From: Bacteroidetes bacterium UBA7368
GTDB taxonomy: Bacteria > Bacteroidota > Rhodothermia > Rhodothermales > UBA10348
Direction: 5' to 3'
NCBI GenBank assembly: GCA_002469915.1
Contig: DKOG01000162.1
Span: 1,921-7,692 of the forward strand
DNA length: 5,772 nt
The first letter of the stretch is position 1. The number at the start of each line of letters is the position of its first letter. The translations under genes were made by a program, and so were the position numbers. Below, piece by piece: positions 1 through 5,772 of this stretch. The notes beneath the pieces are model-generated. The model saw nothing but the letters and a program-made list of their open reading frames with translations. It had not been told where the DNA came from and made no database searches.

Positions 1-107
1 GGGCGATGTGGATTGGTTTTGCCGCCGTTGTCGTAGCTACAATCAATGTGGTAGGTGGTTTTCTGGTCACAGATCGCATGCTTCAAATGTTTAAGAAAAA
101 GGAATAA
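1..107 (+). CDS. pntA: NAD(P) transhydrogenase alpha subunit, C-terminal end (partial)
   Basis: This is the last 34 codons of a gene that begins before the window; the reading frame starts at base 3 and ends with TAA at 105-107. The visible peptide is one hydrophobic membrane segment (about FAAVVVATINVVGGFLV) followed by the basic tail TDRMLQMFKKKE. The NVVGGFLVTDRML pattern and Lys-rich end are typical of the C-terminus of the proton-translocating transhydrogenase alpha subunit, where they form the last alpha-chain helix in the proton channel. The intact pntB just downstream on the same strand confirms the assignment. Many bacteria split alpha into a soluble NAD(H)-binding PntA1 and a small membrane PntA2. 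The visible part cannot tell a split gene from a full-length one, so the true symbol may be pntA2 (pntAB). Confidence 0.9.
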   Translation, partial: AMWIGFAAVVVATINVVGGFLVTDRMLQMFKKKE

Positions 108-157
108 GGCAAACATCCTCTTTTTTTTAAACACTCAACTTTATTTGGTACTCGTTG
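108..157 (+). other. pntA-pntB spacer with T8 run
   Basis: These 50 bases separate the alpha stop from the pntB start. They contain eight consecutive T at 121-128 and no purine-rich Shine-Dalgarno sequence next to the pntB start. Bases 93-103 (end of pntA) can pair with 116-127: AGGA with TCCT, then a mostly A-U extension past a bulged C120 and including one G-U pair, enclosing a 12-base loop. An A-U-rich hairpin merging into a T run could pause or partly terminate transcription, but it is weak and may be chance. No convincing promoter was seen. The two genes are probably one operon. Confidence 0.3.
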
Positions 158-1597
158 ATGAAGCAGCAATTAATTGAAATCGCCTATCTCGTTTCGGCCA
201 TCATGTTCATTTATGGCATGAAACGCCTTCAGTCGCCTGCTACGGCGAGGAAGGGAAACCAGCTTGCCGCGATGGGAATGCTGGTAGCAATCGTAGCCAC
301 GCTCTTCTTTAGAGAAATTCTTACACCTGTAGAAATGTTGGCCGGGGTCGTCGTTGGGGGCGGAATCGGAGCATATCTGGCTAAACGGGTCGAAATGACC
401 GGTATGCCGGAACTTGTCGCTGCATTTAACGGCTTTGGTGGAATCGCTTCGGCCTTGGTTGCCGGTGCTGAGATCGCCCGTTTTATGGCTCCTAATGCCG
501 CAATGACGGGTGAAGCTCAATTGGATGCTGTTGGCGCAATAACCATTTCATTGTCCATTTTTATCGGTATGATCACATTTACCGGTAGTTTTGTAGCCTT
601 TGGTAAGCTTTCGGGCAGGATTTCCGGTAATCCCGTGACGTTCCCAGGTATGCGCATGTTCACCATCCTGTTCATGTTAGCATCTATTGCTGGTATGGTT
701 TGGATGGCCATGGAAAGTGGCGCCTTCCCAGGCATAGAGGATCCCGTGGTTCAAGCTGCGATTGGAATTGCCGTTTTGGGATCCCTACTTGGTGTCCTCC
801 TAGTTATACCGATCGGTGGTGCAGACATGCCCGTCGTTGTAGCCCTTCTGAATTCGTATTCAGGATTGGCGGCTTCAGCTACTGGATTCGTCCTTAATAA
901 CACGGCGCTTATCGTTTCTGGTGCCCTTGTTGGCGCTTCGGGGCTCATTCTGACCAATATCATGTGCGACGCGATGAATCGCTCGCTCTTTAATGTGTTG
1001 ATTGGTGGATTTGGGGGCGACTCCGATAGTGGTGCACCCGGTGGTGGAACGTCAACAGCTGGTTTGACCGTGAATTCTACGTCTGCTGATGATGTCGCGA
1101 TCTTGTTGAGCTACGCAAATAAAGTCATCTTCGTACCAGGGTACGGAATGGCTGTTGCACAGGCGCAGCATGCAGTGCGCGAGCTCTCCGAGGAGTTGGC
1201 TAAAAAAGATGTCGAAGTGAAATTTGCCGTTCACCCGGTAGCGGGTCGCATGCCGGGTCACATGAACGTCTTGTTGGCAGAAGCCAATGTGCCTTATGAC
1301 CAGTTGTTTGAGATGGACGATATCAACGGTGAATTCGAAACCACAGATGTTGCCGTAGTTATCGGGGCCAATGACGTTGTGAATCCGGCTGCTCGCCACG
1401 ACAAATCCAGTCCGATTTTCGGTATGCCGATCCTAAATGTGGATCATGCGTCAACGTCTATCGTGCTAAAACGAAGCATGAATCCCGGATATGCGGGGAT
1501 CGATAACGAGCTGTTCTACAATTCGAACAATCAGATGCTGTTCGGAGATGCTAAGGCCTCGATTTCGGATATCGTAAACGAAGTCAAACAGCTTTAG
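158..1597 (+). CDS. pntB: NAD(P) transhydrogenase subunit beta
   Basis: Beta chain (479 aa) of the inner-membrane proton-translocating transhydrogenase, which uses proton entry to drive hydride transfer from NADH to NADP+ and so supplies NADPH. Residues 1 to about 282 are the membrane domain II, with about eight or nine hydrophobic helices. It includes ELVAAFNGFGG (about 86-95) and LLNSYSG (about 230-236), whose Asn232 corresponds to channel Asn222 of E. coli. A Gly/Ser-rich linker (about 284-304) leads to the NADP(H)-binding domain III: PGYGMAVAQAQ (about 327-337), HPVAGRMPGHMNVLLAEA (about 359-376), GANDVVNPAA (about 403-412), KRSMNPGYAG (about 438-447) and MLFGDAKAS near the end. The length is normal for the family. 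ATG 158 is chosen; the TTG just before it at 155 is also in frame but less likely. There is no clear Shine-Dalgarno. Residue 91 is Asn where E. coli has channel His91. The stop overlaps the tesA stop on the other strand. Confidence 0.97.
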   Translation: MKQQLIEIAYLVSAIMFIYGMKRLQSPATARKGNQLAAMGMLVAIVATLFFREILTPVEMLAGVVVGGGIGAYLAKRVEMTGMPELVAAFNGFGGIASALVAGAEIARFMAPNAAMTGEAQLDAVGAITISLSIFIGMITFTGSFVAFGKLSGRISGNPVTFPGMRMFTILFMLASIAGMVWMAMESGAFPGIEDPVVQAAIGIAVLGSLLGVLLVIPIGGADMPVVVALLNSYSGLAASATGFVLNNTALIVSGALVGASGLILTNIMCDAMNRSLFNVLIGGFGGDSDSGAPGGGTSTAGLTVNSTSADDVAILLSYANKVIFVPGYGMAVAQAQHAVRELSEELAKKDVEVKFAVHPVAGRMPGHMNVLLAEANVPYDQLFEMDDINGEFETTDVAVVIGANDVVNPAARHDKSSPIFGMPILNVDHASTSIVLKRSMNPGYAGIDNELFYNSNNQMLFGDAKASISDIVNEVKQL

Positions 1598-2286
1598 GAT
1601 AGATCCTGAACCACAGGTTCGAGTGTTTTCCAGAGGGTCGCCGCAATGATGCGGTGACCCTCTTCTGTTGGGTGAATCCCGTCGGGCTGCATATTATCTA
1701 GTATTCCTTCGAGATTTTCTGGGGTAAACGGAAAAAACCCAGTGCCTAACGAGGTAGCAAGTTCGGGATACATCGCTGAGAAGTCTCGCGTATACTCATG
1801 GCCAAGATTGGGTGGAATGATCATGCCGACCATGATAATTCGCACATCGGGCCATGCCATCTGCGTTTTTTCAACAATTCCCCGCAGGTTTGAACGAGTT
1901 AGCGAGAGATCAATTCCTCGGAGGCCATCATTTCCGCCCAATTCCAAAACTAAGATGTCCACCTTGCTTTGAAGTAACCAGTCCGTGCGAGCTAAACCGC
2001 CCGTGCTCGTATCTCCTGATATTCCAGCATTGGATACCTTAGCACTGTATCCACTTTCCGTGATTTGAGCCTGGAGAAGGGCAGGGAAAGCCAGATCTTC
2101 ACCCAAACCAAAGCCCGCCGTGATGCTGTCACCTAAAAAGAGAATGCGCAGGGATGAGTCTGGTGTGGCAACAGCCTGTTTCTCCGTTGATTCTACGGCC
2201 GGTTCCGGCTTTTGAGAATTCTCAGCGGAACAGCCCATTAGCAGAACCATCATCAGCAGGGAAGTGTATAGCGTGTTCAATTTCAT
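1594..2286 (-). CDS. tesA: TesA-like SGNH/GDSL esterase, predicted lipoprotein
   Basis: Periplasmic-side lipid esterase of the TesA family (acyl-CoA thioesterase I / lysophospholipase L1), 230 aa from ATG 2286. All four SGNH blocks are intact: GDSITAGFG with nucleophile Ser54, SGDTS with Gly91 (block II), ELGGNDGLRG with Asn119, and DGIHPTEEGH with Asp202 and His205. SGDTSxxGLAR and ELGGNDGLRG match E. coli TesA closely. The N-terminus is MKLNT, then a hydrophobic stretch ending LLMGC, a lipobox with Cys19. A Pro/Glu/Thr/Ser-rich linker (about 20-45) precedes the enzyme domain. E. coli TesA instead has a cleaved signal and no lipid anchor. In-frame ATG 2295 and TTG 2304 are alternative starts; neither alters the lipobox, and none has a Shine-Dalgarno. 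The gene is divergent from ybbA-ybbP, its usual partners, and its TAA stop overlaps the pntB stop. In vivo substrate cannot be read from sequence. Confidence 0.93.
   Translation of the reverse strand: MKLNTLYTSLLMMVLLMGCSAENSQKPEPAVESTEKQAVATPDSSLRILFLGDSITAGFGLGEDLAFPALLQAQITESGYSAKVSNAGISGDTSTGGLARTDWLLQSKVDILVLELGGNDGLRGIDLSLTRSNLRGIVEKTQMAWPDVRIIMVGMIIPPNLGHEYTRDFSAMYPELATSLGTGFFPFTPENLEGILDNMQPDGIHPTEEGHRIIAATLWKTLEPVVQDLS
1632..1663 (+). terminator. Stem-loop 3' of pntB, inside the tesA coding region
   Basis: The left arm 1632-1645 (AGAGGGTCGCCGCA) pairs with 1650-1663 (TGCGGTGACCCTCT) over 14 positions: 13 Watson-Crick pairs plus one G-U (1640/1655) in the + strand RNA. The loop is ATGA. 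It begins 34 bases after the pntB stop. The following bases (TCTGTTGGG) are only moderately T-rich, so it is not a textbook intrinsic terminator. In the tesA-sense RNA the G-U becomes an A-C mismatch and the downstream bases are A-rich, so it suits termination of pntB transcripts, or stabilisation of their 3' end, better than tesA. The same bases encode the tesA segment just after the catalytic His. Confidence 0.5.
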
Positions 2287-2322
2287 GTTAGGCATCTGCA
2301 ACAAGGGAACTGTCGGGCAATT
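2287..2322. promoter_or_regulatory. Short divergent tesA/ybbA intergenic region
   Basis: Only 36 bases lie between the chosen tesA start (ATG at 2286, - strand) and the ybbA start (ATG at 2323, + strand); 27 if tesA starts at 2295. Promoters for both genes must therefore overlap each other or the neighbouring coding sequence. AAGGGA at 2303-2308 is the only purine-rich stretch before ybbA, and it lies about 14 bases upstream of the start, too far for a normal Shine-Dalgarno. No convincing -35/-10 pair was found for either direction. Confidence 0.35.
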
Positions 2323-3024
2323 ATGGAAAGTGTTTTAAAGATAAATGATCTCTCAAGAACCTATCAGAGCGGTTCGGCATCGCTGACCGTCCTGAAAGAT
2401 GTTTCGTTTGAATTGATGAAAGGCGACTCGGTTTCGATTGTCGGGCCGTCCGGTAGTGGAAAAACGACTCTCCTTGGTCTAAGTGCTGGCCTCGATACAC
2501 CCTCAACCGGTTCGGTTGAATTGTGCGGTCATCCACTCAGTTCTCTTTCGGAAGACGATCGTGCCCGCGTTCGAAACGAACATGTCGGTTTTGTTTTTCA
2601 ATCCTTCAGGCTCATTCCCACTCTCACGGCCCTTGAAAACGTGATGGTGCCTTCCGAACTGCGAGGAGAAAAGAATGCGAAAGAGGAAGCAGTCCGCTTA
2701 TTGAATGAGGTAGGACTTCGTGAACGCCATGGTCATTATCCTACGCAGCTTTCAGGCGGCGAACAGCAACGAGTCGCCCTAGCTCGAGCCTTTATTAACA
2801 AGCCCAATATTCTGTTTGCAGATGAGCCTACCGGAAATCTGGATTCAGATACGGGAGATACGATCGTAGACATTCTATTCCGTTTGAATGAAACGGCCGG
2901 GACTACCCTCGTGCTCGTCACGCACGACATGGATCTCGCGTCCAGAACGGAACGCATCATTCGTTTAAAGGGTGGTGAAATGGTCGAAACAGCATCACCT
3001 AGCCTTGCATCTACGCATGAGTAG
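2323..3024 (+). CDS. ybbA: ABC transporter ATPase, YbbA family
   Basis: Cytoplasmic nucleotide-binding subunit (233 aa) that powers the YbbP permease encoded next to it. Every ABC motif is present: Walker A GPSGSGKT (41-48), Q-loop Gln93 in FVFQSF, signature LSGGEQ (143-148), Walker B ILFADE (163-168) with catalytic Glu168, D-loop GNLD (171-174) and H-loop His201 in LVTHD. The sequence belongs to the LolD/MacB/FtsE/YbbA group, whose members work with FtsX-fold permeases. The YbbA call, over LolD, rests on the YbbP-like permease downstream and the divergent tesA, the arrangement seen in E. coli. The ATG start leaves a short N-terminus (MESVLKINDL) before the first beta strand, normal for the family. 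The last 8 bases overlap the permease start. The C-terminal tail after about residue 222 is short and polar, without a known extra domain. Confidence 0.93.
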   Translation: MESVLKINDLSRTYQSGSASLTVLKDVSFELMKGDSVSIVGPSGSGKTTLLGLSAGLDTPSTGSVELCGHPLSSLSEDDRARVRNEHVGFVFQSFRLIPTLTALENVMVPSELRGEKNAKEEAVRLLNEVGLRERHGHYPTQLSGGEQQRVALARAFINKPNILFADEPTGNLDSDTGDTIVDILFRLNETAGTTLVLVTHDMDLASRTERIIRLKGGEMVETASPSLASTHE

Positions 3025-5584
3025 AGAACTTAATCAGCAGCACTCTGCTATACCGTCTTCGAAGGTTGGTCTTAAGTGGATCATGTCCTTCGCATGGCGC
3101 GATTCCCGAGGCAGTCGCACAAAACTAGCTCTGTTTGTTTCTTCCATGGTGCTGGGGGTGGCTGCTTTGGTAGCCATCAATTCCTTTGGAGACAACCTGC
3201 AAGCAACCGTAGATGCTGAGTCGCGCACATTACTTGGTGCAGATCTCAGTTTTGAAAGCAGCAAGCCCTTCTCCGACGATGTGGAGGCCATCATCGATTC
3301 ACTCGGAGGACGACAGAGCCGTCGAACTTCATTTTCCTCGATGGCCTATTTCACAGGATCCGATGCGACGCGTTTGGCAACCGTACGAGGTCATGAATCT
3401 GGTTTTCCATATTACGGTACGATTGAAACAGACCCTCCAGAGGCCTCCACTGCGTATCTAGAAGAGGGCGGAGCGTTAGTCGATGGAACGCTCATGGTCC
3501 AATACGATGTGCAGGTAGGCGATTCGGTGCGAATCGGAAATGTAACCTATCCCATATCTGGAAAGCTGATTCAGACACCGCGGGAATCTGCTGCCATAAT
3601 GCTCTTTAGTCCTCGAATTTATGTCCCTCTAGCCCGCATAGATACCACCTTGTTGGCCACAGGAAGTCGCGCCGATTATGAGGTCTATTTTCGCTTTGAC
3701 GATAATAGAAATGCAGACGCAATTGTCGATGATCTAGAAGATCGACTACGACCTGAACGAGTAGGCACGGATACGGTTAGCGAGGAGCGAGAAGGCTGGA
3801 ATGAGGCGCTGACCAACCTATACCGTTTTCTCGGATTGGTCGGGTTTGTAGCCTTGATCCTAGGTAGCTTGGGAGTGGCAAGTAGTATCCATGTCTATGT
3901 GAGACAACGGATTCAAACGGTTGCGGTCTTAAGGTGCTACGGTGCATCCTCGTGGCAAACGTTCGGAGTCTATCTACTACAGGCCGCAGGAATGGGGCTG
4001 ATCGGAGCGGTTGCTGGGAGCGGAGTTGGGATTGGTTTGCAAACGGTTATACCGATCATTTTACGTGATTTCCTTCCAGTAGACGTGGAGTTCTTTATCT
4101 CTTGGTCGGCTGTGCTGCTCGGATCTAGTATTGGCTTAGGAGTAACGCTACTTTTTGCGTTACTACCCTTATTCAGCGTGCGATCTATACCCCCCTTAGC
4201 TGCACTCAGAATTGAATATGCAGAGGGGTCTTCAAAACGGTCGCTCTCTTGGTGGGTTCTCATTTCGCTGGTGGGCATTTTTGTCACCATTCTAGCTGTT
4301 CTACAAGCTCCCTCACCCGCGTTTGGTCTGGGATACGCCGGCGTCCTTCTTGTCGTCTTTCTATTGTTGGCAGGTATTGCCCGGCTGGTCATTCATCTCC
4401 TGCGTAGAAGAGGACCATCCAACGTATCGTATGTCATACGTCAGGGTATTGCGAATTTATATCGGCCACAGAATCAGACCTTGATGATGGTTGTTTCTTT
4501 GGGACTGGGCACCTTTTTGGTGTCCACGATGCTTCTAAGCGAGCAGACGTTACTAGGACAGATAGACTTCGCTTCTTCGAACGAGCAACCCAATCTAGTC
4601 TTTTACGACATCCAGCCCTATCAGATTGATCAGGTTGCAGAAATCGTTGAGCTTCAAGAAATGCCTGTAATTGATCAGGTCCCAATTGTAACGATGCGTA
4701 TTTCTTCAGTAAATGGAGAGACCGTTGAATCTATGCGGGCAGATACCACAAGGCAGACTTCTTGGGCACATCGACGGGAATACCGCTCGACGTATCGCGA
4801 CTACCTCACCGAATCGGAAACACTGATTGAGGGGGAGTTTGTCGGTGTGTTCTCAGGCGATGGTCCGATTCCAGTATCTGTTGAAAGGGATGTTGCCACT
4901 CAACTGGAAGTTGAAGTGGGTGATACCATTGTGTTCAACGTGCAGGGAGTTGAGATGACCACACGTGTTGCTAGTCTTCGAATGGTAGACTGGCGCAACA
5001 TGCAGACCAACTTCTTTATTGTCTTTCCAACTGGACCGATTGATTCTGCTCCTGCCTTTCATGTCCTCATGACGCGCGCTCAAGATGAACGCCAGTCCGC
5101 TGTGTTGCAGTCCGCGGTGGTTCGCGCTCATCCGAACGTTTCTTCGATCGATGTTTCAGTGGTATTGTCCGTGTTCGAAGCCATTTTTTCCCGAATAGCT
5201 TTCGTAGTACGCTTTATGGCTCTCTTCTCAGTGATAACAGGACTCATCGTGCTATCTGGGTCGGTTATGATTAGTCGTTTTCAACGTATGGAGGAGAGCG
5301 TATTATTAAAAACGCTTGGAGCCTCCAGGAAAGCTGTTCTTCAGATTATGGCTGTGGAGTACTTCACACTGGGCTTAATTTCATCCGTTACCGGACTCAT
5401 ATTCTCTTTTGGTGCTGGTTGGGCGATTTCACGATTCGTCTTCGATTCCGCATTAATCATTCCGTACGGCTCGATCGCACTGATATTAATAACCGTGATA
5501 TCGTTGACGATTCTCATCGGATTAGTAAATTCCCGAGGTGTGTACGAGCGCCAAGCCTTGGACGTGTTGCGAAACGAAACCTGA
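3017..5584 (+). CDS. ybbP: ABC transporter permease, YbbP-like (FtsX family)
   Basis: Inner-membrane permease partner of YbbA, 855 aa from ATG 3017. About ten membrane segments are visible, roughly at 37-57, 271-293, 318-345, 364-386, 412-430, 437-460, 488-508, 730-752, 780-805 and 815-837. There are two large periplasmic domains (about 58-270 and 510-728). The two halves repeat one plan: each periplasmic domain has a VGD-containing strand (VGDSVRIG near 168, VGDTIVFN near 635) and each FtsX-type core has a GAS motif (CYGASSW near 308, TLGASRK near 767). The segment SLRMVDWRNMQTNFF (653-667) matches a hallmark region of E. coli YbbP, which is somewhat shorter (about 800 aa). ATG 3017 overlaps the ybbA stop as ATGAGTAG, suggesting coupled translation. 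GTG 2972 would add 15 residues; ATG 3083 (before SFAWRDSRG) would match the shorter family N-terminus. Predicted role: moving or presenting hydrophobic substrates, likely with TesA; the true substrate is unknown. Confidence 0.92.
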   Translation: MSRELNQQHSAIPSSKVGLKWIMSFAWRDSRGSRTKLALFVSSMVLGVAALVAINSFGDNLQATVDAESRTLLGADLSFESSKPFSDDVEAIIDSLGGRQSRRTSFSSMAYFTGSDATRLATVRGHESGFPYYGTIETDPPEASTAYLEEGGALVDGTLMVQYDVQVGDSVRIGNVTYPISGKLIQTPRESAAIMLFSPRIYVPLARIDTTLLATGSRADYEVYFRFDDNRNADAIVDDLEDRLRPERVGTDTVSEEREGWNEALTNLYRFLGLVGFVALILGSLGVASSIHVYVRQRIQTVAVLRCYGASSWQTFGVYLLQAAGMGLIGAVAGSGVGIGLQTVIPIILRDFLPVDVEFFISWSAVLLGSSIGLGVTLLFALLPLFSVRSIPPLAALRIEYAEGSSKRSLSWWVLISLVGIFVTILAVLQAPSPAFGLGYAGVLLVVFLLLAGIARLVIHLLRRRGPSNVSYVIRQGIANLYRPQNQTLMMVVSLGLGTFLVSTMLLSEQTLLGQIDFASSNEQPNLVFYDIQPYQIDQVAEIVELQEMPVIDQVPIVTMRISSVNGETVESMRADTTRQTSWAHRREYRSTYRDYLTESETLIEGEFVGVFSGDGPIPVSVERDVATQLEVEVGDTIVFNVQGVEMTTRVASLRMVDWRNMQTNFFIVFPTGPIDSAPAFHVLMTRAQDERQSAVLQSAVVRAHPNVSSIDVSVVLSVFEAIFSRIAFVVRFMALFSVITGLIVLSGSVMISRFQRMEESVLLKTLGASRKAVLQIMAVEYFTLGLISSVTGLIFSFGAGWAISRFVFDSALIIPYGSIALILITVISLTILIGLVNSRGVYERQALDVLRNET

Positions 5585-5590
5585 TTTGAA

Positions 5591-5772
5591 GTGACAGATC
5601 GAAAAGAAAATCTTCTGAGAGTAAAGGAGCGGATAGCAGAAAGCGCAAGGTTGTCTGACCGTCAACCTGATGACGTTACGTTAATCGCCGTATCTAAGAC
5701 GTTTCCTTCTAGCGCAATCACTGAGCTGGCTTCGTACGGCCAGATTGATTTTGGGGAAAATAAAGTTCAAGA
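5591..5772 (+). CDS. yggS: YggS/PLPBP-family pyridoxal-phosphate homeostasis protein (N-terminal part)
   Basis: First 60 codons plus two bases of a gene that continues past the window. The peptide has LIAVSKTFP with Lys36 and then FGENKVQ (54-60), both hallmarks of the YggS/PROSC (PLPBP) family. Lys36 is the residue expected to hold pyridoxal 5'-phosphate as a Schiff base and has the same number as in E. coli YggS. That match supports GTG 5591 as the start, as does the in-frame TGA only 6 bases upstream (the ybbP stop). No Shine-Dalgarno is visible. The family has no known enzyme activity; it binds PLP in the cytoplasm and affects vitamin B6 and amino/keto acid balance. With only 6 bases after ybbP it is probably in the same transcript. 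No functional link to YbbAP is evident, and the C-terminal part cannot be judged. Confidence 0.93.
   Translation, partial: MTDRKENLLRVKERIAESARLSDRQPDDVTLIAVSKTFPSSAITELASYGQIDFGENKVQ

Noticed and set aside
1052..1399. 115-codon open frame on the - strand
   Set aside because: It is opposite the NADP-binding domain of pntB, which is clearly coding on the + strand; no motif or start signal supports the reverse frame.
2320..2356. Possible - strand tesA promoter: CATAAT at 2325-2320 as -10, TTGAGA at 2356-2351 as -35
   Set aside because: The spacing between them is about 25 bases, too long, and the hexamer at the proper 17-base distance (TCATTT) is a poor -35. No Bacteroidota-type TAnnTTTG was found either.
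4141..4164. Perfect 8-bp inverted repeat (AGTAACGC / GCGTTACT) with an 8-base loop
   Set aside because: It lies in the middle of the ybbP coding region in a membrane segment with repetitive codons, has no T tract after it and no gene boundary nearby. Chance is the simplest explanation.
3970..4392. 140-codon open frame on the - strand
   Set aside because: It lies wholly inside ybbP, which has strong family matches on the + strand. The translation is low in hydrophobic structure, rich in Pro/Thr/Ser/Arg, and has no recognisable domain; it is a shadow frame.
4506..4526. 8-bp stem with a five-T loop (TGGGCACC / GGTGTCCA, one G-U pair)
   Set aside because: It is internal to ybbP within a transmembrane segment, with no terminator-like tail and no regulatory context.
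1..5772. Mobile element, CRISPR array, toxin-antitoxin or defence system
   Set aside because: No transposase, integrase, direct-repeat array, tRNA-like sequence or defence-type domain was seen. All sequence is accounted for by conserved housekeeping genes and short spacers.

Overview
The window is a compact, gene-dense stretch of bacterial chromosome, about 49% GC by eye. It holds six genes, two of them cut by the window edges, and no stretch longer than about 50 bases is clearly non-coding. The start codons lack recognisable Shine-Dalgarno sequences. The PLP-protein fragment reads FGENKVQ, a form common in Bacteroidota and relatives. Together with the outer-membrane-type gene set (periplasmic TesA with YbbA/YbbP), this suggests a Gram-negative of the Bacteroidota/Rhodothermota/Balneolota kind. 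That placement is an inference of modest confidence, and no RNA marker is present to confirm it.

Left block (1-1597, + strand): the tail of the proton-translocating transhydrogenase alpha subunit (PntA, or its membrane part PntA2), a 50-base spacer with a T8 run, then a complete beta subunit, pntB. Together they couple the proton gradient to hydride transfer from NADH to NADP+.

Middle (1594-2286, - strand): a TesA-type SGNH/GDSL esterase with an intact catalytic set and a lipoprotein signal peptide. It converges on pntB with overlapping stop codons. A strong 14-bp stem-loop sits 34 bases beyond the pntB stop, inside the tesA 3' coding region, and is a plausible pntB terminator.

Right block (2323-5772, + strand): ybbA (ABC ATPase) overlaps ybbP (a FtsX-type permease with large periplasmic domains) by 8 bases. 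Six bases further on comes a YggS/PLPBP-family pyridoxal-phosphate protein that runs off the window. tesA and ybbA are divergent, with only 36 bases between their chosen starts. This is the tesA/ybbA-ybbP pairing known from Escherichia coli. YbbAP is thought to work with TesA at the periplasmic face of the inner membrane on hydrophobic or lipid-like substrates. The main variation here is that TesA appears to be a lipoprotein on a flexible linker instead of a free periplasmic enzyme.

I found no mobile element, CRISPR array, tRNA, rRNA or clearly new system. The findings are refinements of a conserved locus.
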